From assembly GCA_900104855.1 (NCBI GenBank), contig FNSS01000002.1, positions 372,001 through 436,000 of the forward strand: 64,000 bases of DNA. Reading direction: 5' to 3'. The DNA comes from Rhizobiales bacterium GAS188 (GTDB lineage Bacteria > Pseudomonadota > Alphaproteobacteria > Rhizobiales > Beijerinckiaceae). The translations under genes were made by a program, and so were the position numbers. Position 1 is the stretch's first letter. Each line of letters starts with the position of its first letter. Shown here piece after piece: positions 36,730-45,584 of this stretch. The notes below the pieces were generated by a model. The model saw nothing but the letters and a program-made list of their open reading frames with translations. It had not been told where the DNA came from and made no database searches.

Positions 36730-37539
36730 ATGAATGTTGAACCGACACCGAGAATGGGTCGATTCGCGCCGGCTTGGCGTCGAGCGGCGTACCGAGTCTT
36801 CAACACGACATCTTTCGTCCGCCGTGTCCATACGTCAGATGGAGCCTTCGAGGCTTACGTGTCTCCAGGCGCGCAACTTAGCGTATTGAGCCCACGCGGA
36901 GTGCCGATCGATCCAGTGCATCAAAGGTTCATTGCACGCTGGGTTGAGCGGAGCTCGGTCATTTGGGATGTCGGGGGCAATATGGGTCTTTTCTCATTTC
37001 CAGCAGCGCTGAAAGCACGCCAAGGCCGCGTCTATACGTTTGAACCTGATGTCGAATTGGCTCGCAATCTCATTCGCGGCATGCGGCGTCCTAGGAATCG
37101 TGCGCTGCCTATTACCGTATTCTCGTTCGCACTATCGGACACCGATGGAACAGCGGATTTCCTGATAGCAAGCCACGGACGGTCCATGAACAAACTGGAC
37201 GGTGTCGCCCCGTGGCACGACGACTTGTTCGAGACATCGGAGAAGCGATCCGTTGGGACTTTTCGGATAGATACCATCGCGAAATCGCGACAGCCTCCGG
37301 ACGTTCTCAAGATTGATGTCGAAGGAGCCGAGATGAAGGTGCTCGAGGGTGGTCACGAGACCATCGCCAAACACAAGCCTGTAATCCTGGTTGAGGGCCC
37401 AAAGGACCTGTGGCCTCAAATGGCAGCGTTCTTCAAGGATCTCAATTATCTCCTATCCGACGGACACGCAGACAACCCCGTTGTGCTTGAGTCCCCTGTT
37501 TGGGATACCGTCGCTGTACCTCGCGAGAAGTGGCGCTGA
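36730..37539 (+). CDS. FkbM family SAM-dependent methyltransferase
   Basis: 269 aa. Motif I is IWDVGGNMGLFSFPAAL, then VYTFEPDVELARN, and the FkbM signature LKIDVEGAEMKVLEGG. It stands alone on the plus strand between a decayed IS5 remnant and the beta-helix remnant at 37731. It is divergent from the FkbM genes at 6156 and 46651, so each probably methylates a different hydroxyl. Confidence 0.9.
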   Translation: MNVEPTPRMGRFAPAWRRAAYRVFNTTSFVRRVHTSDGAFEAYVSPGAQLSVLSPRGVPIDPVHQRFIARWVERSSVIWDVGGNMGLFSFPAALKARQGRVYTFEPDVELARNLIRGMRRPRNRALPITVFSFALSDTDGTADFLIASHGRSMNKLDGVAPWHDDLFETSEKRSVGTFRIDTIAKSRQPPDVLKIDVEGAEMKVLEGGHETIAKHKPVILVEGPKDLWPQMAAFFKDLNYLLSDGHADNPVVLESPVWDTVAVPREKWR

Positions 37540-37730
37540 GATGGGATCGAGGGAATTGCCCGTCAGAGCAGTGGATCAGGGTCGTGGCGCCCCCCAATGA
37601 TCGGGGACGCGGGAGGCGGTGAATATGCCACGAACCAACTCCGCATCAGTGGGTGCCCTCGTCCTCATTGAAGCAACTTCCGATTTGCGCGGCGGTCAGC
37701 TTGGCATTTCGATTTGAGTTGCTTCTCACC

Positions 37731-37814
37731 AGTGGATATCCAGGCCTTACGGTCGCTGGGAAACGATTGGAAATCTTCGTTCAACCAGGGCCGGCCAACG
37801 CTCAGGCGACGTAG
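37731..37814 (+). pseudogene. 3'-terminal remnant of a third beta-helix gene (copy C)
   Basis: 27 codons and a TAG stop: SGYPGLTVAGKRLEIF then VQPGPANAQAT. The end of paralogue A (27620-27695) reads SGFPGLTVTGKRLEIF, IRPGPANA, so 20 of the first 24 residues agree. Nothing upstream (37540-37730) resembles the rest of the beta-helix. The remnant is followed by the small membrane protein gene on the opposite strand, in the same order as after paralogue A. Confidence 0.8.
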
Positions 37815-37993
37815 CTGCGCACCGCTGCATCGTCGGAGTGCCCATCGAGGAGCGCTGGAACCGATGCCATTCTAGGGACTCTTGACTTGCCGGTTGTTGC
37901 TCGAACCCGGGCCGGATGCGGCAGCTCTTTCCGGATTTCTGAGCCCCGCATGAAGGTCAACGGACCTTCGCCGAGCGCGACGACCGGTCCTGA

Positions 37994-38335
37994 TCATCTC
38001 GCCTCGACCGGCATCGTCACCGCGGCGCGCGAGACGCAACTTCGTGCGGGCACCGCGCCTGGGCTCTCATCGTGAGAGGGCCTCGGACGTGATCTCGCTT
38101 CGAGCCCAACGTCCTCGGATTCTCGAACTTCCTGCTTCCATCGCGTGATGAAAGGAGGAAGACCCGAATAGGTGCCCAAATGCCACACCACGTAAAGACC
38201 CACAGCGACTGCGACGAAAAATCCGATTGCCGCAACAAGCACCCATAGGGCGGCGGCGAGCAGGACAACGGCAACGACCGCTGGCCCCGCGGCGACGGCC
38301 AGAACAATGCCGAATATAGATCTTGACACTCGCAT
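37994..38335 (-). CDS. Small membrane protein of unknown function
   Basis: 113 aa from ATG at 38335 with GGGGGG eight bases upstream. Two or three hydrophobic segments fill residues 5-60 (SIFGIVLAVAAGPAVV…, LLAAALWVLVAAIGFFVAVAV), followed by a cytoplasmic or periplasmic tail with PPFITRWKQEVRESED and VTMPVEA. A fragment with the same tail lies at 27913-28095. The gene faces the beta-helix B gene divergently (367 bp between starts), so the two may share regulation. No known family was recognised. Confidence 0.6.
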   Translation of the reverse strand: MRVSRSIFGIVLAVAAGPAVVAVVLLAAALWVLVAAIGFFVAVAVGLYVVWHLGTYSGLPPFITRWKQEVRESEDVGLEARSRPRPSHDESPGAVPARSCVSRAAVTMPVEAR

Positions 38336-38701
38336 TGAGTCCCCCCAGTACTTGAGGACGTTGAGCTGACCCCCGCGACCGGGGATTGTCAAGATGTGCT
38401 CGCATTAATGCACAAGTAGTTTCGCTCTCCCGCCAAAAGGCGCGCCGGATGTGTTCAGACGGACCGTGGAGATTCTCGATGCCGTTGTCTTCCGCTGGGT
38501 CAAAGCCCCGGATTTTCAAATTCTAATAATTTGACGCCTCAGATACACTGCGCCATTGCGCTTTGATCAAGGAGACAAGACGCAAATGGCCGTTGGCCTC
38601 CAATATGACGAAATGACACGGAGTGAGCGGACGTCCAGCGCGATAAGGCTCGAAGCCCATGACCGGACCAGCGCGGGCAGCATCGAAGGGTGTTGAAAGA
38701 C
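38336..38701. other. Divergent intergenic region between small membrane protein and beta-helix B
   Basis: About 370 bp without a supported gene; it should contain the promoter of beta-helix B. No clear operator or riboswitch was seen. Confidence 0.4.
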
Positions 38702-40885
38702 ATGAAAAGGATCCACTTAGGACATATTTCGAGGCGCGCGTCGCTCAAAGGCTTGGCCGCCATGGCAATGGCAACTGTGGCTTCGGAACAGGTCACGACC
38801 GCAACGCGTGCCAATGTCGATTCGGCCCATCCAGTCGTTGACTTCTCTCGCTTTGCCACGATCGGTTCCGCCGCTGCCGCGGCGATACCATCGAGCGTGA
38901 TTCATTGCCGAATAGCCGGATACTACAGCGCGGGTGATGGTGGGGGAGCTCTCTATGTGCGCGTCTCTTCGCAACCTTTGCATGCTCTCCGATTTCGCTC
39001 GGTGGATCGTTATTTGCCGAGCGGTTCGATCGACAGCAAGAATGGCGGCTGGTGGTCATGGGCCGACAACGTTCTGACCCCCGAAATGGTTGGAGCGAAA
39101 GGCGACGCCGACATTGCCGCCTGGACCGGAACCGACGACTGGCAGGCGATCCAGGACGCGCTTGATGCTCACATCTACTTCCACATCGCGAGTGAGGTCT
39201 GCTTTCGTCAGGTCAAAACTTACCGCATCACGAAATCCCTGCACCTCGGCTACGGAGTTGGGGCTCCCACCTGCGCTCGCGTTCGAGGCCCCGGCATAGC
39301 GGGCGATGGCGAGAACTCCTTTAGCGGACCCATCATACTGTGCGATTTCTCGAACGCACCGGGCGTCGCGATCCAGGGAGGCCGCTCGGTTCGATGGAAG
39401 GGAGTCGGGCTCAAGGGTCGGAATTTTGCCTATCTTGTCGACAATCACATGGGAGCGGTTGGGCGCGCCTCGATCGACGATACGCTCGGCTCGAACTGGG
39501 TTGATCCATCGCTCGATGACAGAGCCGACACTCGATACGCACCGTACGCTGCCTTTGCCATCGATCCCTATGCTGGCGCGCGGCCGGGAACGTCCTATCC
39601 CGATGTGGCTTACCCGAGCTTTCTTGATAATGTGGCGCAGTACGGGAAGACGCCCTCCTCGGACACTTTGATTGGAGACGCCTGGATTGGAGGCTTCGTC
39701 GTGGCCTTGGCTAACCAGCCTTGCACGGCGCACAGCAAAGGCGCCTGCGCGAAGCTTCACAGAGTCGTTATTGAACATTGTAAATATGGAATCTCGATCG
39801 GCAATACGCAATCACGAAAAGTGTCGATTGAAGACGTTTCTGTGAAGAGGGCGTTTTGTTTTCTCACGAACGACATGTACGGAACGAAATTGGGCGCATA
39901 TGGTGGTTCGATACTGAATATTTCATTATTCGACTGCTTAAATATATTTAGCCTTGCATCTGGCAATTGCTTCGACCAACTGGAGTTCGTCAACTTGCAC
40001 GCGACCGGTCTATGGCGGCTCGGGGATATCGCCGCAGGGACATCTTCGGCAGGCGGTCTTTTTTTTCGAGAAGGCCGGTTCGACTTCACCTCCCAAAATG
40101 ATGCCCGAGGCGTCCCGGCGAAGATGCTCGATTCCGCGAGCCTGGGGGTCAATGTGAGATTCGATGGCGGCCAGCTCAGGAATTTTCGCAGTGTGGCGGT
40201 GCTGGATCTGCCTTGTGCCGAATTGGAGATCAATGGGACGGAATTTCGGCCGGCGGATGCAAGAGACAGCCCATATCTGCGAGTCGCCCACAATAGCCTT
40301 TGCGGGGGCTTGGTCATGAAGGCTCTCGGCAGCAGGGGGCTGAACGGGCGGTTCAGAGGCCAGTCTGCACGTTACAATGGAGATAGCGGGGTTTCGGTTG
40401 ATGGGGAGTTTCCGGGTCCGGAGCAGGCCGCGTCGAGATCTAGCCCCGCTTCGATTTACGCGGAACGTGGTGTTGAGGCCGATAGCTCCGACGGAGGGGG
40501 CGTTTGGGTACCCAGCCCAATTACCGAGCTGGATAAGAGCTGGCTCCGCTCGCAATTCCTCTCGGGCAAGATGCTGACGTTCTCGATTGCCGACCGGGCG
40601 GATGGCATCTTCGCTTTCCAAGGGCCTCTCCCCGGTGATGTGCTCTTGGATGCCGCCACAGGAAGTGCGTTCTTCGTATCCGATCGAATTGGGAATACGA
40701 TCAAGGCCATTCTGCAGAACAACTTCAAGCTGCGCGACGGCACCTATGTTCCGATTGTATCACCCACGCTGACATCAGGAATAATGTATTGTGCCAATAG
40801 CCGCAACTTCACTCCAAGTTACGTCATGACCGGCGACTTTTCAGGCTCGAGCGGAGCGGTAGCGACTTCGGCCGGGGATGGCTAG
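38702..40885 (+). CDS. Tat-exported pectate-lyase-like beta-helix protein (paralogue B)
   Basis: 727 aa from ATG 38702. The N-terminus has a twin-arginine signal: SRRASLKGLAAMAMATVA. The mature part starts IAGYYSAGDGGGALYVRV and has VGAKGDADIA…GTDDWQAIQDALDAH, the Pectate_lyase_3-type pattern, then LCDFSNAPGV, RWKGVGLKGRNF and YAAFAIDPYAGA, all shared with paralogue A. It ends at GDFSGSSGAVATSAGDG, about 75 residues before the equivalent end of A; the stop is within 4 bp of an IS200-type end, so the C-terminal domain was probably lost. A Tat signal implies a folded periplasmic or exported protein that acts on a glycan. Confidence 0.82.
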   Translation: MKRIHLGHISRRASLKGLAAMAMATVASEQVTTATRANVDSAHPVVDFSRFATIGSAAAAAIPSSVIHCRIAGYYSAGDGGGALYVRVSSQPLHALRFRSVDRYLPSGSIDSKNGGWWSWADNVLTPEMVGAKGDADIAAWTGTDDWQAIQDALDAHIYFHIASEVCFRQVKTYRITKSLHLGYGVGAPTCARVRGPGIAGDGENSFSGPIILCDFSNAPGVAIQGGRSVRWKGVGLKGRNFAYLVDNHMGAVGRASIDDTLGSNWVDPSLDDRADTRYAPYAAFAIDPYAGARPGTSYPDVAYPSFLDNVAQYGKTPSSDTLIGDAWIGGFVVALANQPCTAHSKGACAKLHRVVIEHCKYGISIGNTQSRKVSIEDVSVKRAFCFLTNDMYGTKLGAYGGSILNISLFDCLNIFSLASGNCFDQLEFVNLHATGLWRLGDIAAGTSSAGGLFFREGRFDFTSQNDARGVPAKMLDSASLGVNVRFDGGQLRNFRSVAVLDLPCAELEINGTEFRPADARDSPYLRVAHNSLCGGLVMKALGSRGLNGRFRGQSARYNGDSGVSVDGEFPGPEQAASRSSPASIYAERGVEADSSDGGGVWVPSPITELDKSWLRSQFLSGKMLTFSIADRADGIFAFQGPLPGDVLLDAATGSAFFVSDRIGNTIKAILQNNFKLRDGTYVPIVSPTLTSGIMYCANSRNFTPSYVMTGDFSGSSGAVATSAGDG

Positions 40886-40888
40886 CGT

Positions 40889-40973
40889 AATTTGGGGCCG
40901 CGTCAGCGACCCCGCTAGGCCGCTTTGAGCGGCCCATACCCTAAAGCCCCCGGCTCTGCCGGGGATACTTACT
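40889..40973 (+). repeat. Orphan IS200/IS605-type right end
   Basis: 85 bp nearly identical to the right end of the complete IS200-like element (45102-45188). It holds two hairpins: GGCCGCT-TTG-AGCGGCC and CCCCGGC-TCT-GCCGGGG, and ends GGATACTTAC. There is no transposase or left end next to it. It immediately follows the stop of beta-helix B and precedes asnB on the other strand. Confidence 0.85.
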
Positions 40974-41022
40974 CGCTTTACCTGACCACGGACATCCAAG
41001 CCTGAGATTACCTCTTCATCGA

Positions 41023-42966
41023 TCAGATGCGCGATCGCATCGTCTCTGCGCGCGCGACCGGCGGCGGCGGCGCATCGACAAAACGCCGGCACCACAATTC
41101 GATGCACATCAAGGAGAACAGCGTATAGGATGCGTCTGTTTCGCCCCGACGATCCTTGGCCAGCATCTCCTGCACGGCTGCCCCATCGAAAAGCCCACGT
41201 CGGGATATCACCGCCGGGGACAGCAAGTCTTCAACCAAGTTCTGCATTTCGCCTTTCATCCAACGGCGTAGCGGGGCTCCAAAGCCGGTTTTTGGGCGAT
41301 CGATGACGTTGGCGGGAAGAACCGGTCTCTGCGACTCCTTCAAAATCCACTTCGGCCGCATGAACCGGTGCTTCCATATTGAAGGCACCGTCGCGGCGAA
41401 CTCAAGCAGATCCAGATCAAGGAACGGAACGCGCACCTCGACTCCTGCCGCCATCGCCATCTTGTCGGTGTAGATCAGATTGTGATCGGCGAGGAAAAAG
41501 CGCTTTTCGAGCTTCAGGCACTTCTCAATCGTAGGCAGCGAGGGCGCATCCGCAATCATCTTGGCGAGTGGGGCCTCCACATCATCATCCGCCAGCGCGG
41601 CCCTGACTTCGGGTGCAAGCAGATTGTCGACGCTCCCGGCCGCGCCCCACATGAAATTCGCCGTGATGCGCCGATCACCGTTCTCCGACACCACCGCGAG
41701 CAGCCGCGCAAGCCGTCGATTGAAGCCGCCTCGACAGTCTCGGTTCGCGGCAAGAGTTGCGAGCCGCCGCCTGACTCCCACCGGGAGAACCGACCACAGA
41801 GGGTCAAACGACAGCAACGTATGTCGACGATAGCCAGTGAACAGGTCATCGCCTCCTGCGCCGGATAACAACACCTTGATACCATGGCTGCGTGCGAGCT
41901 CGCTGATGAAGAGAACGTTAAGGCAGGCTGGATCGGCGAGCGGTTCGTCAAGGATCTCGACCATGTCGACAACCCGATCGCACATCGCTGCCGCATCGAC
42001 GCGTACTTCGGAGAGCGACACACCGAGATCCGCTGCGACGGCCCGGGCATAGGGCAGATCGTTGGCAGTGCCCTGCTCCGCGCCACCCGCGAGATCGACG
42101 GTGAAGCACTGGATATCCGGATTCTGCCGGCGAGCTGCGGCAATGATTGAGCTTGAGTCGATGCCACCGGACAAGAACGCGCCGAGAGGTGCGTCCGAGA
42201 TCATCTGTCGGCGAACACATTGACCGAGAAGCTCGTTCAATTCGACTGCACAGTCGCTTGGGTTCCAGCCTTGCCGTGGCGCATATTGCGGAGGTTCCCA
42301 ATAGGTCCATCTCTGCACGACCGTACCATCATCGCGGACCGTCAGTGCCGATCCAGGCGAAAGCTTCTTGACATGCTTCATCGGCGTTTGCTCGCCGGGG
42401 CACCAAAGGAATGTGAGATAGCGGCGCATCGCGGACAGATCTAGGCTCCGATCGAGCGGCACCAGCTTGAGGAGGGCCTTGATCTCGCTTGCGAACACAA
42501 AGCCGTCCGGCGTTTCCGCATAGTAGAGAGGCTTAATGCCCATCTGGTCACGCGCAAGAAACAGCTCATTGCTGCGGCAGTCATAAATCGCGAACGCGAA
42601 GATTCCGTTTAATCTCTCGAGGATCTTGGGTCCATCCAACAGGAACCCGGCAAGAAGAACTTCGGTGTCGGAAAGGCTTTTGAAGCGATATCCGCGATCC
42701 GCCAGTTCCGCACGCAATTCCAGATAATTGTATATCTCGCCATTGAAGGTAAGCACGACTTGACCATCCTGGCTATGCATCGGTTGATGCCCGCCGGGGG
42801 TTAGATCGATGATGGCAAGCCGGGTGTGTCCTAATCCTACGCGCCCCGCGTGCCCCACATAGATACCATTGCCGTCGGGTCCACGATGGCGAAGACAGTC
42901 GACGGCCGCGTCGAGCGCGCATTGATCGATCGGATGATGGGAGGCGATGCCAACGATGCCGCACAC
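41023..42966 (-). CDS. asnB: Asparagine synthetase B-type glutamine amidotransferase (second copy)
   Basis: 647 aa. Cys2 nucleophile in MCGIVGIASH; the Ntn domain has RLAIIDLTPGGHQPM and FNGEIYNYLELR; the synthetase domain has LSGGIDSSSII (residues 265-275) and LSGAGGDDLFTGYRRH. The overall pattern (SGAGGDD rather than SGDGGDE) is that of AsnB proteins found in capsule and exopolysaccharide clusters, where they may amidate a uronic acid. It is bracketed by the orphan IS200 end on one side and IS630 plus IS200 on the other, a mobile-looking context. Confidence 0.93.
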   Translation of the reverse strand: MCGIVGIASHHPIDQCALDAAVDCLRHRGPDGNGIYVGHAGRVGLGHTRLAIIDLTPGGHQPMHSQDGQVVLTFNGEIYNYLELRAELADRGYRFKSLSDTEVLLAGFLLDGPKILERLNGIFAFAIYDCRSNELFLARDQMGIKPLYYAETPDGFVFASEIKALLKLVPLDRSLDLSAMRRYLTFLWCPGEQTPMKHVKKLSPGSALTVRDDGTVVQRWTYWEPPQYAPRQGWNPSDCAVELNELLGQCVRRQMISDAPLGAFLSGGIDSSSIIAAARRQNPDIQCFTVDLAGGAEQGTANDLPYARAVAADLGVSLSEVRVDAAAMCDRVVDMVEILDEPLADPACLNVLFISELARSHGIKVLLSGAGGDDLFTGYRRHTLLSFDPLWSVLPVGVRRRLATLAANRDCRGGFNRRLARLLAVVSENGDRRITANFMWGAAGSVDNLLAPEVRAALADDDVEAPLAKMIADAPSLPTIEKCLKLEKRFFLADHNLIYTDKMAMAAGVEVRVPFLDLDLLEFAATVPSIWKHRFMRPKWILKESQRPVLPANVIDRPKTGFGAPLRRWMKGEMQNLVEDLLSPAVISRRGLFDGAAVQEMLAKDRRGETDASYTLFSLMCIELWCRRFVDAPPPPVARAETMRSRI

Positions 42967-43383
42967 GCGCTTACGTCCAGTTACAAACCGATCTGCTCGG
43001 ACTTTTATTGGCTAGGGATCTTTCCGAGTCAATCGACGCCCGCCTTGCCCCAGCGGCCAGTCGGCTGCGGCGCAAGCTGTTTCCCGGCCCGCCCAACGGG
43101 AGGCTTCGTCGTCGCTCGACAAAGCCCTCGTCCGCCACGGAGTCGAGGCGGGACGGGCGGGCGCGTGGCGGGTGGCACGGAGCGGCGGCGGCACGGCGCG
43201 GCACCTTCCTCCAAAGGCGCCCGGCCTATCAAGTGCGCCTTGACGAAGGAGAGGACTGCCGTAGGAATAAGGCTCAAGGTCGCCTCGCGCCCGCTCGTCG
43301 CACGGCAACGCTGATCGAGTCCATCCACGCCAGCTCTCGGCCCGGTGTTATGGCGACCAGAAACTGGTGAGACGCAACTAGTC
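42967..43383. other. GC-rich gap between asnB and IS630
   Basis: About 415 bp upstream of asnB. Frames on both strands are arginine/proline-rich shadows with no recognisable family. It should carry the asnB promoter on the minus strand near 42970-43050. Confidence 0.35.
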
Positions 43384-44462
43384 TAGTGGGCAGAATCTAA
43401 CATTTGGTGCCCTCTTTTGACGGCTGCGATGATTTTGTTTGGATCGGCTGTCCAAGTGAAGGGCTTGGGGGCACGGTTGTGCTCGTCGACGAGGCGATTG
43501 ATTGCGGCTTGCAGATCGACGAGGGATCGAAAGACGCCGCGCTTCAGTCGCCGTTTGGTCAGCTTGGCGAAGAAGCCTTCGACGGCGTTGAGCCAGGAGC
43601 AGGATGTGGGCGTGAAGTGGAAGGTCCAGCGTGGATGGGTTGCCAGCCAGCGGCGGACTTTCGGGTGTTTGTGGGTGGCGTAATTGTCGACAACCGCATG
43701 GATGACCTTGCCGACCGGAACCTGTGCTTCGACGGTGTTGAGGAAGCGGATGAACTCCTGATGACGATGGCGCTGCATGTTGCGGCTGATGACCTTGCCG
43801 TCGAGAACGTTGGGCGCGGCGAAGAGTGTCGTTGTTCCATTGCGCTTGTAATCATGCGTCATGGTTCCGGCGCGCCCCTTTTTCATGGGCAGTCCCGGTT
43901 GCGTGCGATCGAGCGCCTGAATCTGGCTCTTCTCGTCGATCGACAACACGATAGCGTGCGCCGGCGGGTTCACATAGAGGCCAACGACATCACGCAGCTT
44001 GTCGATGAAATTGGGATCGTTGGAGAGCTTGAACAGGCGTATCCGGTGCGGGGCGAGGCCATGGGCGCGCCAGATGCGTTGAACGGCGCTGACGGAAACA
44101 CCGGCCTCCTCGGCCATCATCGCGCCGGTCCAGTGCGTCGCCTCGCAAGGCGGATCTTCGAGCGTCCGCGCCACGATCCAAGCGGTGATCTCATCCCCCA
44201 GGGGCTCGACGCGGGCGGGCCGCGTCTTGTCGCGAAGGAGGCCGTCGACGCCTTCCTCCATGAAGCGCGCCTGCCAGCGCCAGACACAGGTCTTGGATTT
44301 GGCCGTCTGGCGCATGATCGCGTTCGTGCCCAGACCGTCGCCGCTGAGCAGCACGATTTGAGCGCGCCAAACATGTTTCTGCGGCGTATTACGGTCCTCG
44401 ATCAGGGCCGTGAGGCGGCGGCCATCAGCGGACGAGACAGTGATGGAAATACCGGTGCGCAT
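43383..44462 (-). CDS. IS630 family transposase (second type)
   Basis: 359 aa, intact. N-terminal helix-turn-helix (MRQTAKSKTCVWRWQARF), then the DDE triad in LSIDEKSQIQALDRT, AVVDNYATHKHPKV and SWLNAVEGFFAKLTKRR. It differs from the IS630 transposase at 29966 in length and catalytic motifs, so the two are separate subgroups. The stop codon overlaps the element end. Confidence 0.93.
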   Translation of the reverse strand: MRTGISITVSSADGRRLTALIEDRNTPQKHVWRAQIVLLSGDGLGTNAIMRQTAKSKTCVWRWQARFMEEGVDGLLRDKTRPARVEPLGDEITAWIVARTLEDPPCEATHWTGAMMAEEAGVSVSAVQRIWRAHGLAPHRIRLFKLSNDPNFIDKLRDVVGLYVNPPAHAIVLSIDEKSQIQALDRTQPGLPMKKGRAGTMTHDYKRNGTTTLFAAPNVLDGKVISRNMQRHRHQEFIRFLNTVEAQVPVGKVIHAVVDNYATHKHPKVRRWLATHPRWTFHFTPTSCSWLNAVEGFFAKLTKRRLKRGVFRSLVDLQAAINRLVDEHNRAPKPFTWTADPNKIIAAVKRGHQMLDSAH

Positions 44463-44531
44463 GCGTCAGACTCGCACACCCAACGCCACCAGGGAATCCC
44501 AAATGGGACTCAAATGTCAGATTTAATCCAC
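43386..44531 (-). mobile_element. IS630 family element (second type)
   Basis: Inverted repeats: left GTGGGCAGAATCTAACATTT, right (reverse complement) GTGGATTAAATCTGACATTT. CTAG/TA flanks on both sides (TA at 43384-43385 and 44532-44533) fit the family's TA duplication. It lies directly against the left end of the IS200-like element. Confidence 0.88.
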
Positions 44532-44534
44532 TAG

Positions 44535-45188
44535 CGTAGGCGGGAGACCCCCGGCTCTGCCGGGGTGGCAGTAGAAGTTTGACGTTTCCGGGGATCGAGG
44601 AATTTCCAGTCGTGAGCAGCCACGCGCACGGGAGGAAACTCAACGATGGACGAGTATGGGGGCCTAAGCCACTCGAAATGGGAGTGCAAATATCACGTGA
44701 TCTTCATTCCCAAGGGCCGAAGGAAGGCCCTGTATGGACAATTGCGGGAGCATCTTGGGGAGGTCTTCCGGACATTGGCCAGGCAGAAGGAGTGCCTGAT
44801 TGAGGAGGGCCATCTGATGCCGGATCATGTGCATATGATGATTTCGATCCCACCCAAATATGCAGTGTCGCAGGTGGTGGGTTTTATCAAAGGCAAGAGC
44901 GCGATCCACTTGGCGCGCGTTTATGGCGAACGCAAACGCAACTTCGTGGGGCAGCATTTTTGGGCCAGGGGATATTTTGTCTCGACCATTGGGCGTGACG
45001 AAGCAGCAATACGGGAATACATCCGCAACCAGGAAAAGGAGGACACCCGCTTGGAGCAGCTCAACCTATGGCGTTGAGACGCCACCAGTAGGTGGCTCCA
45101 GAAATTTAGGGCCGCGTCAGCGACCCTGCTAGGCCGCTTTGAGCGGCCCATATCCTAAAGCCCCCGGCTCTGCCGGGGGATACTTACT
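44535..45188 (+). mobile_element. IS200/IS605 family element (tnpA only)
   Basis: A left-end hairpin (CCCCGGCTCTGCCGGGG, about 44548-44565) and a double-hairpin right end (45102-45188) surround one Y1 transposase gene. No tnpB is present. The right end matches the orphan copy at 40889. It replaced or cut the 5' part of a glycosyltransferase whose remainder begins at 45240. Confidence 0.88.
44646..45077 (+). CDS. tnpA: IS200-type Y1 transposase TnpA
   Basis: 143 aa. The core begins SKWECKYHVIFIPKGRRKALYG, has the HUH motif MPDHVHMMISIPP and the FIKGKSAIHLAR helix; the nucleophilic tyrosine is in HFWARGYFVSTIG. This is the full length for IS200 TnpA and no frameshift is seen, so the element should be able to move as single-stranded DNA. 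Confidence 0.93.
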   Translation: MDEYGGLSHSKWECKYHVIFIPKGRRKALYGQLREHLGEVFRTLARQKECLIEEGHLMPDHVHMMISIPPKYAVSQVVGFIKGKSAIHLARVYGERKRNFVGQHFWARGYFVSTIGRDEAAIREYIRNQEKEDTRLEQLNLWR

Positions 45189-45239
45189 GGTCCGGAAGAC
45201 GGGGCATGAGGCGGCCAGCGACACTGAGCGCGCAGTTCC

Positions 45240-45584
45240 TTGGGGTTGAGTGAAGTTGAAGGCTTTGGCCTGGTCTTTGTGGAGGCCATGCGTTACGGAA
45301 AGCCGATCATAGCATCGACGAACGACGCCTCGGAAGAAATCAACATAGATTGCGTGACCGGGTATAACCTGGCCAGGAACAGGAAGTCGGACATTACAGA
45401 TCGGATCATTCATCTTCTCAGGAACCGCGATGACGCCGCGGCACTCGGGCGGTCTGGCCTCAAGCGATGGAGAGCTTGGTTCAGGTTTTCTGCCTTTCAG
45501 AGAAGATTTGACCAAGCCACTGCGGATTGGCTTGGGGAAATGCATAGTCGTGTCGGGGACGGAAGCTTCGATGTGGGGAGTGCG
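45240..45584 (+). pseudogene. GT4 glycosyltransferase, C-terminal fragment
   Basis: The frame opens after a stop at 45225 and reads EGFGLVFVEAMRYGKPIIAS then EEINIDCVTGYNL, IIHLLRNRDDAAALG, the C-terminal donor domain of a GT4 enzyme with the E-x7-E motif. It is close to the same region of the gene at 7107. Everything upstream has been replaced by the IS200-like element ending at 45188. The frame then runs without a stop into the methyltransferase, so either the stop was lost or the two were once a bifunctional protein. Confidence 0.8.

Noticed and set aside
40920-40970. Double hairpin downstream of beta-helix B as a transcription terminator
   Set aside because: The same 85 bp forms the right end of the IS200 element at 45102-45188, and no T-run follows; it may still terminate transcription incidentally.
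43404-44534. Long plus-strand reading frame of 376 codons
   Set aside because: Exactly antisense to the IS630 transposase, whose catalytic motifs are clear; the plus-strand product has no recognisable fold.
44535-45188. Guide-RNA-type (omega RNA) system with the IS200 element
   Set aside because: No TnpB or IscB nuclease gene accompanies the element or the orphan end.
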